Shown here piece by piece: positions 27,659 to 36,366 of a stretch of DNA of 64,000 nucleotides. The DNA is from Alphaproteobacteria bacterium. GTDB lineage: Bacteria; Pseudomonadota; Alphaproteobacteria; Sphingomonadales; Sphingomonadaceae. The translations under genes were made by a program, and so were the position numbers. The stretch is taken from positions 372,001-436,000 of the forward strand of contig JAUHWC010000001.1 of NCBI GenBank assembly GCA_030424845.1, read 5' to 3'. The stretch's first letter is position 1. Every line of letters starts with the position of its first letter. Below the pieces are notes generated by a model, which saw only the letters and a program-made list of their open reading frames with translations, made no database searches and had not been told where the DNA came from.

Positions 27659-28481
27659 TGCGAGCGTAGCGAATGATGCCCCAGGGCATCAGCACCAGGT
27701 AGGCGGCGCTTATCAGCGCCAAGGTCCACCAGGGTTCTTCCAGCAATGCTGCCACCAGCAGGCCGACAAGCGCGATGGCAGGAAGGCGCAGGTCCCTCAC
27801 CGGGCGGATCGACCGCCAGCTGAGCGTCGCGATGTTGGAAATCATCAGGATGGCGATCAGAACCATCCAGCCTGCCACCAGCACCGGCTCGCGGAAGGTC
27901 GCCTCGCCCGTAGCCAGCCAAAGGTAGACCGGCAGGAAGGCCAGCCCCGCGCCCACCGGCGCGGGAACGCCGGTAAGAAAGCCGGCGGACTTGTGCGGCT
28001 GGTCCTCGGTATCGATCTGCGCATTGAACCGCGCCAGCCTGAGCGCGCAGCAGATCGCGAAACCCAATGCGGCCAGCCAGCCGAAACGGGGCAGGTCCTG
28101 CAATGACCACAGGAACATCACCAGCGCGGGCGCCATGCCGAAGCTGAGCGAATCGGCAAGGCTGTCCAGTTCCGCACCGAAGCGCGACTGCGCCTTCAGC
28201 AGCCGGGCGATGCGCCCGTCAATCCCGTCGAGCATACCGGCCAGCAAGATGGCGAACAGCGTCTTTTCCCAATCGCCCTCGATCGCAAAGCGGATGCCGG
28301 TAAGGCCGGAACACAGGGCGGCCGCAGTAATGGCATTGGGAATGACCGAGCGAAGCGAGAGGGCGCGGGGCTTGCGCGGTGCCGGGTCAGGCGGGTCATC
28401 CTCGCTGGCGCGCGGTCCTGCCCAGTCCTCGTCCAGGTCATCAATGTCGTTGTCGGACCCCGGTGCCTGGTCGGAGCTCAC
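27621..28481 (-). CDS. pssA: CDP-diacylglycerol-serine O-phosphatidyltransferase
   Basis: Makes phosphatidylserine in the inner membrane. It is 286 aa, with an acidic N-terminal region of 40 residues followed by eight or so hydrophobic segments. The CDP-alcohol phosphatidyltransferase motif DGxxAR-x8-G-x3-D-x3-D is complete (Asp88, Gly89, Ala92, Arg93, Gly102, Asp106, Asp110). It overlaps psd by four bases; together they give phosphatidylethanolamine. Confidence 0.95.
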   Translation of the reverse strand: MSSDQAPGSDNDIDDLDEDWAGPRASEDDPPDPAPRKPRALSLRSVIPNAITAAALCSGLTGIRFAIEGDWEKTLFAILLAGMLDGIDGRIARLLKAQSRFGAELDSLADSLSFGMAPALVMFLWSLQDLPRFGWLAALGFAICCALRLARFNAQIDTEDQPHKSAGFLTGVPAPVGAGLAFLPVYLWLATGEATFREPVLVAGWMVLIAILMISNIATLSWRSIRPVRDLRLPAIALVGLLVAALLEEPWWTLALISAAYLVLMPWGIIRYARIRRQRKAAATAE

Positions 28482-29224
28482 AGGCTCACACCCTCGATCA
28501 GCGCCTGCTTGCCGGACTCGGCGAGGATCGTCTCACCGGCAATAACGCGCTGGCCAAGCAGCACTTTCGCGTCAGTGCCTGCGGGAAGGTAGACATCAAC
28601 CCTGCTGCCAAAGCGGATCAGGCCGATACGCTGGCCGGCAGCCACGATGTCCCCCGGCTTGACGAAAGGCACTATTCGGCGCGCAACCAGCCCGGCGATC
28701 TGCGTAAAGCCGACGGGCGTGCCGTCTGCCCGCTCCACCAGCACATGCTGGCGCTCGTTCTCCTCGCTCGCCTTGTCGAGGTCGGCATTCATGAAGCGGC
28801 CGGGGATATAGATGATGCGGCGCACCGTGCCCGACACAGGCGAGCGGTTGATGTGCACATCGAACACCGACATGAAGATCGAGATGCGGGTGACCGGATC
28901 GCTGCCCAGCCCCCTGCCCGTCACGTCATCGCCCTGCAATTCCACCGGCGGCGGAACCTGCGAGATCAGCGAAACCAACCCGTCTGCCGGGGAAACGATC
29001 AGCTTCTCGCCCTGCGGCACGACACGTTCGGGATCGCGGAAGAAAGCGAAGATAAAAGTCGCCACGCCCAGCAGCGGCAAGCCGATCCACGGCCCCGCCA
29101 ACAGGAAGCCGATCAGCGATACGGCTACACCCATGAGGCCGAACTTGCGCCCTTCCGGGTGCACAGAAGGCCAGCTCCACTCGGCATCGCCGCGACCGCG
29201 GTTATCTTTCAATTCACCTGCCAT
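28478..29224 (-). CDS. psd: phosphatidylserine decarboxylase proenzyme (short form)
   Basis: A pyruvoyl enzyme precursor of 248 aa. The self-cleavage serine is in [12 protein letters not shown] (Gly206-Ser207), as in the short PSD-A group. [19 protein letters not shown] and [12 protein letters not shown] are family segments, and an N-terminal membrane segment spans about residues 29-62. It is the first gene of the psd-pssA pair and the last chromosomal gene before the mobile element. Confidence 0.95.
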   Translation of the reverse strand: MAGELKDNRGRGDAEWSWPSVHPEGRKFGLMGVAVSLIGFLLAGPWIGLPLLGVATFIFAFFRDPERVVPQGEKLIVSPADGLVSLISQVPPPVELQGDDVTGRGLGSDPVTRISIFMSVFDVHINRSPVSGTVRRIIYIPGRFMNADLDKASEENERQHVLVERADGTPVGFTQIAGLVARRIVPFVKPGDIVAAGQRIGLIRFGSRVDVYLPAGTDAKVLLGQRVIAGETILAESGKQALIEGVSL

Positions 29225-29380
29225 GCCTTGCCTCTAGGCCCAGACATGCCGCCGCACAAGCCGTGGCGGGTTGCAAGCACCATGCAGCCGCAGCTTCCTT
29301 GCGCGCGAAAAATCGCCCAGGGACAGGAACTGCCGGAAGCAGGCGGCGGCGGTGATGGATCGGGCAGAATGTGAGCAGGG

Positions 29381-29408
29381 GCGGCGGTGGTGGCAGGGCT
29401 TGAATCGA
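29381..29408. repeat. left attachment-site-like repeat (tRNA-Tyr 3' end copy)
   Basis: GCGGTGGTGG followed by CAGGGCTTGAATCGAACC. This matches the 3' part of tRNA-Tyr at 44826-44854 in the same orientation, with one deleted base and two substitutions. It is too short and lacks the rest of a cloverleaf, so it is a displaced tRNA end and not a gene. Confidence 0.75.
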
Positions 29409-29463
29409 ACCGCAAAAATAACGCTTTGATATCAATCCTGTTCTTAGAACAAATGCAGGCCTT

Positions 29464-29483
29464 CCCCCACACTCTCCCCCACA
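29464..29483. repeat. left arm-type repeats CCCCCACA x2
   Basis: Two direct copies of CCCCCACA, 12 bases apart start to start, lie about 55 bases inside the left attachment repeat. The same octamer occurs four times beside the integrase start at the right end. They look like integrase or excisionase arm-binding sites (inference). Confidence 0.5.
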
Positions 29484-29615
29484 TTTTCGTTCATTTAACG
29501 GTGGTTCGGTTCAGCGTTTTGGTTAAAAAGCTGAATAAATGGGCGGTTCGCAGCGCTCCTGATCGCAACATAATGGCACGGTCTGACGCTGTCCAATACC
29601 GAGTTAGCGGCCTGG

Positions 29616-29810
29616 TCAATTCAACGCCCGATGCCGCTCCACTAGCTTATGCAAACTTGCTGTCGTGATGCGCGTCGCCTTACCAATCTTGATGGTTTCG
29701 AGTTCGCCGCTGGAGATCAATTCGTAGAGCTTCGTGCGCCCGACGCCGATCATGCGGGCGGCATCATTGACTCTGACGCAGAGCGGCTCGACAGGTTGCT
29801 GGCCGCTCAT
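29616..29810 (-). CDS. helix-turn-helix (excisionase/AlpA-like) DNA-binding protein
   Basis: A 64-aa protein with a MerR-like winged helix: CVRVNDAARMIGVGRTKLYELISSGELETIKIG is the pattern of the excisionase-family HTH_17 domain, with R..LHKLVERHR following. It overlaps the preceding AlpA gene by four bases. Such proteins act as recombination directionality factors or as activators of the integrase of tRNA-borne elements. Confidence 0.82.
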   Translation of the reverse strand: MSGQQPVEPLCVRVNDAARMIGVGRTKLYELISSGELETIKIGKATRITTASLHKLVERHRALN

Positions 29811-30013
29811 TCCGCCGGTTCCTCTTCACGATAGTGGGCAGGATCGGCGATCCAGCGATTGATGGCAGACTCGTGCCAGCCAGCACCATGTACGCTAATC
29901 TTCACCTGTGACGGGAAAGTGCCTTCAGCAATCTTGCGATAGATGGTGGAGCGGGAGAGACCGGTGCGGTCGAGCACGGTCTTCAGGCGGATAATGCGTT
30001 CTGTATTGGACAT
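29807..30013 (-). CDS. AlpA-family transcriptional regulator
   Basis: A 68-aa protein of the AlpA/prophage CP4-57 regulator family. IIRLKTVLDRTGLSRSTIYRKIAEGTFPSQVKI and a GWHESAINRWI tail are typical. It probably controls integrase expression or excision. It forms a two-gene unit with the HTH_17 gene. An inverted repeat immediately upstream may be its operator. Confidence 0.88.
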   Translation of the reverse strand: MSNTERIIRLKTVLDRTGLSRSTIYRKIAEGTFPSQVKISVHGAGWHESAINRWIADPAHYREEEPAE

Positions 30014-30370
30014 TGGGCGTTCTCACATTGACACTGCCAGCCCCTCTACGGAACATAATGAGAACTTTTTGCCGCAACGCAAGGGCCAGCTTGAGTTAGA
30101 ATTAGGTCAAATCTTCAACGATTTGCGCGACTTGAACCGCCTATGGACGGTCCGAGACCTTTACGGACAAACCGCTCCTTCGCCTGTGTTTCTCAGATTT
30201 TTTTCGTTCGACGCGATTTTGCGACTAGCACGCGCGAATTTGCGACATCAGCGACGGATTTCCGCGCCAACGATGCCCAAATGTGCGCTCTGATCGATTC
30301 GCCCCACCCCCGTCCGTCGCGAGAAGGCGCTTTGCCACCGTCGATATCGGACGAAACCAGGATCGCCAGA
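30014..30370. other. gene-free region upstream of the AlpA genes
   Basis: This 357-base stretch has one inverted repeat near its left end and poly-T/AT-rich runs around 30195-30215. I see no convincing gene. A frame on the minus strand (30193-30495) overlaps the PLD gene end and has no family resemblance. Confidence 0.5.
30019..30065. promoter_or_regulatory. inverted repeat, possible AlpA operator
   Basis: GTTCTCA at 30019-30025 and TGAGAAC at 30059-30065 form an inverted pair 33 bases apart, starting six bases upstream of the AlpA start codon. The flanks also match partly (GTTCTCAxxxTG on both arms). This spacing suits two bound regulator dimers or a loop. The role is inferred. Confidence 0.4.
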
Positions 30371-31459
30371 CTACTCGAATCCCCATTTTCGTGCACCAGC
30401 TCGGCTTTGCTCAACGCATTTTTCAGCCAACGTCTTGGCATATCGGCCTCTTCGCTCTGGCCGAACCTTGTAAGTGTCATCGTCGACGCGATCAAAGATC
30501 AGAATCGCTGGCCGAGGAATGTCGAGAATAGGACGAAGCCTCACTCGATGAGTATGGTTGTCAAAGTGAGTTAGGTTCGTCTCTATCGTTTCCTTTGGAA
30601 ATCGGAATTCGGCGGACTTAGTCTCATCAATTCCAACGCCAAAATATGCCGAGAGCGTGGCGACCGGGAGTTGCACTTGATATCCCGCACTACCAACATT
30701 TCCGCCGGTTTCATTCGCAAAAATTTGCAGATACAGCCTCGATGGCCTTTCCGAAATAGATGAAAGCTTAGAAAGGACTCTCGATTTCTTTGCGTTACTT
30801 TTGATCTTAAGGGCTTTTCGAAACAAGGGTTTGGGAGCGACCTTCGGTCCAACCTTCAATGCAGGCTTACGCCTGTTCCCGATCAACCCGTCATTTGGAT
30901 TTCTCTCTGAACCCGCTCTCTCCCCTTGCATAAGTTCACGAACTCGTTTGACCGTTACCGGCTCAGCGAGTTTCTTGAGTTCTTTCCAAGCAAAGCTCAC
31001 CCTCTTTTCAAAACGAGTGCCCCTCGCAGCTTGGACCTGAAGCGCCAGTTCAGTGTTTCGCAGCAAACCACCTCCGGTAAAATTTCCAGAACCGACAATT
31101 GAAACGTTTTTCCCACGGTACTGGAAATCAAACAGTTTCGGATGAAATATGGAATTACAATATTTATCCTCAACCATGTACGAAAACACCTGACCCGGAT
31201 GCAATTCCTCAAGATACAGTCCATACAAGAGACTGTCGGGAGTAGTTACCCCATTCCCTGCACCATATATAAATTCAAACTTTCCACCCCTCGAGAGGTG
31301 GGCTTCTAATTCTTCTGAAATAAGACCTATCCCATCCCACCTAGCGTACGCAGCAGCAACTCGCACAGCCTCCAAGTTTGGCTCTGCAAGGCAATTCTTA
31401 ATTGCCTTCAGAAGGTGCCCTGTCGCTTTATGCGATTGGATCAGGAGGTCGGTGCTCAT
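30371..31459 (-). CDS. phospholipase-D-superfamily nuclease-like protein
   Basis: A 362-aa protein with a single HKD site: FHPKLFDF (His106, Lys108, Asp111) followed by VGSGNFTGGGL (Gly123, Ser124, Asn126). One HKD motif per chain is the arrangement of dimeric PLD nucleases such as the BfiI/NgoFVII-type restriction enzymes. The C-terminal half (about 245-362) has a segment GYQVQLPVATLSAYFG and a basic tail, possibly a DNA-binding domain. It starts four bases after the large methyltransferase gene, so the two form one unit. GC is lower than in the chromosome. Its target and exact family are not determined. Confidence 0.72.
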   Translation of the reverse strand: MSTDLLIQSHKATGHLLKAIKNCLAEPNLEAVRVAAAYARWDGIGLISEELEAHLSRGGKFEFIYGAGNGVTTPDSLLYGLYLEELHPGQVFSYMVEDKYCNSIFHPKLFDFQYRGKNVSIVGSGNFTGGGLLRNTELALQVQAARGTRFEKRVSFAWKELKKLAEPVTVKRVRELMQGERAGSERNPNDGLIGNRRKPALKVGPKVAPKPLFRKALKIKSNAKKSRVLSKLSSISERPSRLYLQIFANETGGNVGSAGYQVQLPVATLSAYFGVGIDETKSAEFRFPKETIETNLTHFDNHTHRVRLRPILDIPRPAILIFDRVDDDTYKVRPERRGRYAKTLAEKCVEQSRAGARKWGFE

Positions 31460-31463
31460 AGTC

Positions 31464-34400
31464 CTAGCAGTCCTCGATTTGCGCATCGGGAATTCCGGCA
31501 ATCAACGCATTGATCCAAGCGAGACAAAGTCGTTGACTTCTGTACTCACCCCAAGTCGCAATTTCATTTTGCTCCTGAATTGAAAATGTGGAGTAGATAT
31601 ATCTAATATCATCACGAAAAGACCCATCAATCTGGGCATCTGCGATTCCGTATAGAATGAAATACAATGCATCGAGCTTCGCTCTTAAATAGAGACGCCT
31701 TTCTTCGCTCCATTCGAAAGGCGGCAAGACGTTGCCGTCACCGTCGACATAACCCATGTCTCGCGCAAAAGGTGCCATATCAGCGGCGGTATAGGTCAAT
31801 TCGAGAACTGCTTCGCGGATAATCTCAGCAGCGGATTTGTCGCCAAACCTACGCTCATAAGCCTCGATAGGTATCACTGGTAGTTGCTCGACGATAAACA
31901 GGTTAAGCGTCTGTCCCTGAATTTTTTGTCTAGTGACGAAATCAAAGGCAATCGAATTCAGATTTGACGCGAGTAGCCACTCGCAACGCTCGTCTCCTGT
32001 TGGAACAAAGATCGGCACCTTGTTACCAAAGCCGACTGCTGGAAAGATCGCGGATATCATGGTCCGAACGTTAGTTGGCGCGGTAATCTCCTTAAATCCT
32101 ACAACCCAGCCGAGCTCGGGTGAGCTGGTTTCGTTAGCGGGCACCCAGAACTGCGGATCTGGCAACCAACGTGGGTCTGAATGTTGCTCATTAGTTGCGG
32201 GCAACGGTTGAGCAGGTCGGTTCATATTTAGCGGGTTTACTATTATGCTTGCGGCTCGATGGTCGAAGGCCTGAACCATTTTTCCTTCATACAGTGGCAC
32301 CCATTCGCCGCCGGCCGATTGCCATCTATTTCCGCCGACTGGCCATGCCCCCTCTTTCTCTTCTAGTTCGGCACGTGTGCGGAATAGGTGGCTGTCATTG
32401 GTCATGTGAAACATAGTGCGATAGCGCACTGGCCATGCCGCCACCTCACCTTGACCACTCCTGTCCACCAGTACAGGGAAGCGAGCATATATCGCCGTAG
32501 TCAGCTCCTGATCGCGCCGGTTGCGGAAGATCGGTGCTGTTCCAGTGTTTGGATTGACCCGCGCAAAATCCGCAGAGGTCATTGCAAAAGTGCGCTCATC
32601 GTTCAGGATTTCTGAGGTTGCTTGAAGGAAGAAACCACATTCTGCGACCTCAAATTCGCGCTTGGGGCTGGCTATCATCGCCGTAAACTTGAACCGGCTG
32701 TCTACGTCGGGGAAAAACGGATCAAGTCGGTAGCGAGTTCGCCGGTTCTCAAAATCGTAAAGTGACTTGAGGTGCCCACCGGTCGCCAATGCGCTGAAGA
32801 ACGAGCTTGCCGAAAGATCGCTGGCGATGCCGCTTGGTGTGAGAAGACCTACCATACCGCCTGCATCCACGCTTCCTTGTCGTACCAGCGAGTGCCCGCG
32901 TTCAACGAATAAACTGTAGAGATTTACATCACCCCTGCCCAACTGCGGATAATTGCCACCATCCTGTCGCTTTGCACGAGCCATACGCAATGCGTCCATC
33001 GCTCGCGCATCCGCCCGCTCATATTCTGCAAACAGTGGATCATCCGCTACTTTCAAAGCCGCAATCATTTTCTTTCGGTCAGAGGCGCGGGTCGAAAGTG
33101 CGATTTCAGGTTTGCGCGCGGCAAACCACTCGACCTGTTGCAGCTTGATGCGGTCCCAGGGCGGATTGCCGACAATCGCATCGAAGCCGCCCTTGCGCTC
33201 TGCACTCGCCCAATCCTGCCAGACACCGGGAAACGCAATCTGCCAGTTGAGGAAGCGTTCTTCCTCGATCAGTTGTCGCGCATCGCGCCAGATTTCTTTG
33301 AAGGCCTCGACCTCTTCGGCCTTGGCCTTGCCGCTTTCCGGTTCCTTTCGACCGCGCGCGATGGGGATCGGGTCGCCGAACCGTCCGTCCAACCATAGAC
33401 GCACCAGACCTTTGCCGTCCTTGTCGAGATTGAGCCAATCGAGTGCGTGCATGAAGCTGACAAAGCCATCCAGCTCCCCAGTCATCAGTTCGACATCTTC
33501 CCACATCGCGGCGGAACGATGGGCTTCGGCAATCTCGGCGTCAGTAAGCGCTTCGATGGTCTTCATCGCCTCGGCACTGCGTTGGGCATTGCGCAGTGCG
33601 TCGTTCCACAGCAGTCCGCCGCCCAATGCCTCAGCTTTGTCGATGGCATCGCGCACCCATAGGCCGAACAGGCTGTCACCACATCGCAGGTGGTGGTCGA
33701 TGAAGGAGAGTGGCGCGCCAACCGTAAAAGTGTGCAGCCACAGTGCCACCTTGGCGAGTTCCACCGCCATCGGGTTCTTGTCCACGCCATAGACGCAACG
33801 CTTTAAGACCATACGGCGAACAATGTGCCGATCATCAAGCTGGGCCTCGTCGATGGTCCAGCCTTCCTCCCGTGCATTCTTCAGGATGGTGCGGCGGATT
33901 TCGCCGATCCGGTCGGCCAGCGGGCTGGCATAATCATGCCCAGCCTGTTCCGCCCCGGCAGCAGCTTCCGCCATTGCTTCAAGCACCTTGTCGGCCATGA
34001 GATCAACGAGGCTGACAAGGAAGTGGCCTGACCCCATCGCCGGGTCGCAAACGCGCAAACGGAGGATGGCTTGCGCGGGATCGGCCTCGCCAAGTTCTGC
34101 GCGGATGTAATCTTCCGCATCGCCATTCTTGATCCGGCCTATCGCCGCTGCGAAGCCCGCATTGGCATCCAGGAAAAGCGGTTCCAGCGTCTTCTCAAGG
34201 ATCAGAGTAACCAATTCGTCCGGCGTGTAGTAGCTGCCGCTGTTCTTGCGAGCGAAGGCATTCGGGCGGACGGCGATAGCGCCATCTTCACGAACCACTT
34301 CATGCTCCAGCAGGCGCTCGTAAATGGAGCCGAGTTGCTGCACGGTGAGGTCGCGATAATTGATGTAGCGCCGGTCGCTGCCCTCGCGCTCGAAAGACAG

Positions 34401-35576
34401 CTTATCGATGACAGGTGCGAGCACACTGTCGGGCAATCGAATCTGATCGAGCAGTGGCGTATTGGCGGGGGCAAACAGACCGCCGTTGTAGGGCGGAATA
34501 CCGATGGAGGCATCGCCGCGATCAACGATGCGCGACAGATCAGCGATGCGGTTCCAGATTTGCGATGCGCTGGTCGAAAATGCATCACCGCGTCCCATGC
34601 GATCACCCACTTCAAGGCGCTTGGGGCGCAGTGCGTAGTCGTCATAGCCTTCCGAATTGACCGGCAGCAGATCGCGGTCTTCGGCGTAAAGCAGGAACAG
34701 CAGACGATAGAGCAGAACGAGCGAAGCGTCCCGAACTTCCTCCAGCGGTGTCTCCGGTGAAGCGCCCGCAACGGCAGCGGTCAGTGCAGGGAAGATGTCT
34801 TCGAAGACGAGCTTCGAGAGCGACTTGGCAACGCGCTCTTCGTAGAACGCCGCCTCTGCCCGCGCCCGTTCGTGGAAAGACCGGCCATCGGCTCCGGTCC
34901 TGTCAAAGGCCGTGCGCGAAAAGATTGCGGCGAAGACCCGCAATGCATGGTCACGAGCCTCATCATCGACGCCGAGTTCACTCTGCGCGTCTAGAGCCAG
35001 CGCGCCTGCGAGATCGACTTCGAGGAACTCCTCGCTGACCGAGCGCGCACCAGCCCAATAGAGCCGCCAGCGCGAGCCGTTGCTGAGAATGCCCCAGCGC
35101 AAGCCATGCTCGCTGTTGTCACCGATCCGGCGAAGGTAACGCAGCATCTGCGTCGACGGCGCGACCGCATCCTCGCGTCCCACTGCGCGGTCGAGCGGCC
35201 TCGCCCAGCGCTTACTTTCGACCACAGCCGCACCGTGCTCGTAACGCCGCCATTCTTCGGGCTGTGAATTGGCACGATCCTTTGCATCGCTATCGATGAA
35301 CAACAGGCCATCGGGAACGTCCAGCCTGCCACCAGCGGAAAGGTTCTGTTGCCTCAGGCTCTCGGACCAGCCCAGTTCAGCAAGGATCGGCCAGATGAAA
35401 TCGTCTTCGGTCTGGCTTTCGTTTGGCGACGATTCGCGCGGGAAGCGATCAGCGATTGCGGTCAACGATGCGCGCAACGCAGCGACATCAACCGCCCGAT
35501 ATTCGGTCGATTGCCAGATGGCTTCTTCAAGGTAATCAGTCGTTAGGAACGATCCGGCGAACAATTGCATCGGCAT
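31464..35576 (-). CDS. nuclease-adenine methyltransferase fusion (type IIG-like, Eco57I-type MTase)
   Basis: A 1,370-aa protein that appears to join restriction and modification. Residues 57-122 look like a PD-(D/E)xK nuclease: Glu57, then RLDVPD (Asp86, Asp89) and VVESK (Glu120, Lys122). The methyltransferase has SAM motif DPAMGSGHF at 511-519, GVDKNPMAVELAKVALWLH near 597-615, and the catalytic N6-adenine motif NPPW at 804-807. The roughly 560 C-terminal residues would hold target recognition and helical regions; their DNA is visibly more AT-rich. No translocase is present. BREX PglX or DISARM DrmMI homology is possible, but none of their partners are here. Confidence 0.82.
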   Translation of the reverse strand: MPMQLFAGSFLTTDYLEEAIWQSTEYRAVDVAALRASLTAIADRFPRESSPNESQTEDDFIWPILAELGWSESLRQQNLSAGGRLDVPDGLLFIDSDAKDRANSQPEEWRRYEHGAAVVESKRWARPLDRAVGREDAVAPSTQMLRYLRRIGDNSEHGLRWGILSNGSRWRLYWAGARSVSEEFLEVDLAGALALDAQSELGVDDEARDHALRVFAAIFSRTAFDRTGADGRSFHERARAEAAFYEERVAKSLSKLVFEDIFPALTAAVAGASPETPLEEVRDASLVLLYRLLFLLYAEDRDLLPVNSEGYDDYALRPKRLEVGDRMGRGDAFSTSASQIWNRIADLSRIVDRGDASIGIPPYNGGLFAPANTPLLDQIRLPDSVLAPVIDKLSFEREGSDRRYINYRDLTVQQLGSIYERLLEHEVVREDGAIAVRPNAFARKNSGSYYTPDELVTLILEKTLEPLFLDANAGFAAAIGRIKNGDAEDYIRAELGEADPAQAILRLRVCDPAMGSGHFLVSLVDLMADKVLEAMAEAAAGAEQAGHDYASPLADRIGEIRRTILKNAREEGWTIDEAQLDDRHIVRRMVLKRCVYGVDKNPMAVELAKVALWLHTFTVGAPLSFIDHHLRCGDSLFGLWVRDAIDKAEALGGGLLWNDALRNAQRSAEAMKTIEALTDAEIAEAHRSAAMWEDVELMTGELDGFVSFMHALDWLNLDKDGKGLVRLWLDGRFGDPIPIARGRKEPESGKAKAEEVEAFKEIWRDARQLIEEERFLNWQIAFPGVWQDWASAERKGGFDAIVGNPPWDRIKLQQVEWFAARKPEIALSTRASDRKKMIAALKVADDPLFAEYERADARAMDALRMARAKRQDGGNYPQLGRGDVNLYSLFVERGHSLVRQGSVDAGGMVGLLTPSGIASDLSASSFFSALATGGHLKSLYDFENRRTRYRLDPFFPDVDSRFKFTAMIASPKREFEVAECGFFLQATSEILNDERTFAMTSADFARVNPNTGTAPIFRNRRDQELTTAIYARFPVLVDRSGQGEVAAWPVRYRTMFHMTNDSHLFRTRAELEEKEGAWPVGGNRWQSAGGEWVPLYEGKMVQAFDHRAASIIVNPLNMNRPAQPLPATNEQHSDPRWLPDPQFWVPANETSSPELGWVVGFKEITAPTNVRTMISAIFPAVGFGNKVPIFVPTGDERCEWLLASNLNSIAFDFVTRQKIQGQTLNLFIVEQLPVIPIEAYERRFGDKSAAEIIREAVLELTYTAADMAPFARDMGYVDGDGNVLPPFEWSEERRLYLRAKLDALYFILYGIADAQIDGSFRDDIRYIYSTFSIQEQNEIATWGEYRSQRLCLAWINALIAGIPDAQIEDC

Positions 35577-35619
35577 TGACTAGCAGCCAATCAAGAACCG
35601 TTCCACGAATAGCTTTGCG

Positions 35620-35865
35620 CTATCCCAAGGATGGTTTGTCTTTTGCCAGTTCAGCCTCAAACGCCCGCTTACCCTTGCGTCGGAACAGCACCAGCGCCTG
35701 CGCGCCATCAGGCCCTCGCAGCTTTGCGGCGACTGTGAGGAATGCGCCGTAGAGCGCGGCGCGATCATCATCGGTCAGCTCGACAAGATCGGCCTTGGCG
35801 ACCAGGCCGCCCAGCTCGATCAGTTGCCGGGTTCGTTCACGGCGTTTGACCTGCCATTCGCGCAT
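35620..35865 (-). CDS. traD: small mobilization protein TraD (Ti-type)
   Basis: An 81-aa protein reading MREWQVKRRERTRQLIELGG, then LVELTDDDRAALYGAFL. This matches the short Ti-plasmid-type TraD found beside traA relaxases, which is unrelated to the F-plasmid TraD coupling ATPase. The start given leaves 22 bases after traC; the frame is open further upstream but lacks a family-like sequence there. The gene ends 43 bases before the methyltransferase start. Confidence 0.75.
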   Translation of the reverse strand: MREWQVKRRERTRQLIELGGLVAKADLVELTDDDRAALYGAFLTVAAKLRGPDGAQALVLFRRKGKRAFEAELAKDKPSLG

Positions 35866-35887
35866 ATCGGTTCGTGCCTTCGCCGCC

Positions 35888-36193
35888 TCAAGCCGATGCC
35901 GCGCCGCCGTCGAGCGGGAGAGTGCTTTCCTGCTGCTGGCGAGGTCCGCTCGGAATGTTGCGTGACTTTCCCTGAAAGAAGGCCGCGCCGCGCTTGCGCC
36001 AACCCTCCCCGATTGCCTTATCGGTGTTGGCGACAGCGTCGAGCAGTGCGCCCGCCAGGACATCGGCATCGAGCGAGTCGGCTCCTGTTGCCGTGACCAG
36101 CGCGCCAAGGTCGCGCACGCGGCGTTCCTTCAACTGCTTTGCCTTGTCCGCAAGCGCCTTCAGTTCCGAATCAAAATCGCGGGGTTTGCGCAT
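35888..36193 (-). CDS. traC: conjugal transfer protein TraC (Ti-type)
   Basis: A 101-aa protein beginning MRKPRDFDSELKALADKAKQLKERRV, with a DLGALVTATGADSLDADVLAGALL core. This is the Ti-type TraC pattern, a relaxosome accessory protein. It is divergent from traA, and the oriT-like site sits between them, as on Ti plasmids. The charged N-terminal helix probably contacts DNA. Confidence 0.78.
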   Translation of the reverse strand: MRKPRDFDSELKALADKAKQLKERRVRDLGALVTATGADSLDADVLAGALLDAVANTDKAIGEGWRKRGAAFFQGKSRNIPSGPRQQQESTLPLDGGAASA

Positions 36194-36309
36194 CTGTTGT
36201 CTCCATCGTTGGTGTGATGGAGAGATGATAATCAGTGAGCTTTCCCAATGCAGTAAGGTCGCCGGGACAGTGTGATACCGCCTAGTCCCGATCAGGATTT
36301 TATCATGAG

Positions 36310-36337
36310 AGGGCGCGCTTATACGTCGTGCCGACGT
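36310..36337. other. oriT-like site (RSF1010/Ti type)
   Basis: An inverted repeat ACGTCG-TGC-CGACGT (36323-36337) lies next to AGGGCGCGCTTAT (36310-36322). On the minus strand this reads hairpin, ATAAGCG, CGCCCT, which closely resembles the RSF1010-family nick region TAAGTG^CGCCCT. By analogy the nick would be on the minus strand between 36316 and 36315. It lies in the divergent traC-traA gap, where MOBQ oriTs are expected. Confidence 0.7.
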
Positions 36338-36366
36338 TGCGTTTGCGGTGTAACTGGATTGCCATC

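Larger units (their letters stand above)
29225..29615. other. gene-free left boundary of the element
   Basis: No credible gene is seen in these 391 bases. They hold the chromosomal flank of psd, the tRNA-like attachment repeat, two CCCCCACA repeats, and an AT-rich stretch leading to the first AlpA-like gene. Confidence 0.7.

Noticed and set aside
29381-29408. A second tRNA gene at the left end of the element.
   Set aside because: Only the T-arm and acceptor part is present; there is no D-arm or anticodon arm.
30193-30495. A minus-strand frame of 100 aa overlapping the end of the PLD gene.
   Set aside because: It overlaps the PLD gene in another frame, has no domain and no clear ribosome binding site.
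30371-35576. DISARM or BREX identity for the methyltransferase-PLD pair.
   Set aside because: No DrmA helicase, DrmB (DUF1998), PglZ, BrxC or other partner lies nearby; the genes flanking the pair are mobilization and regulatory genes.
35620-35865. TraD as a conjugation coupling ATPase.
   Set aside because: It is only about 80 aa and has no Walker motif; it is the small Ti-type TraD.
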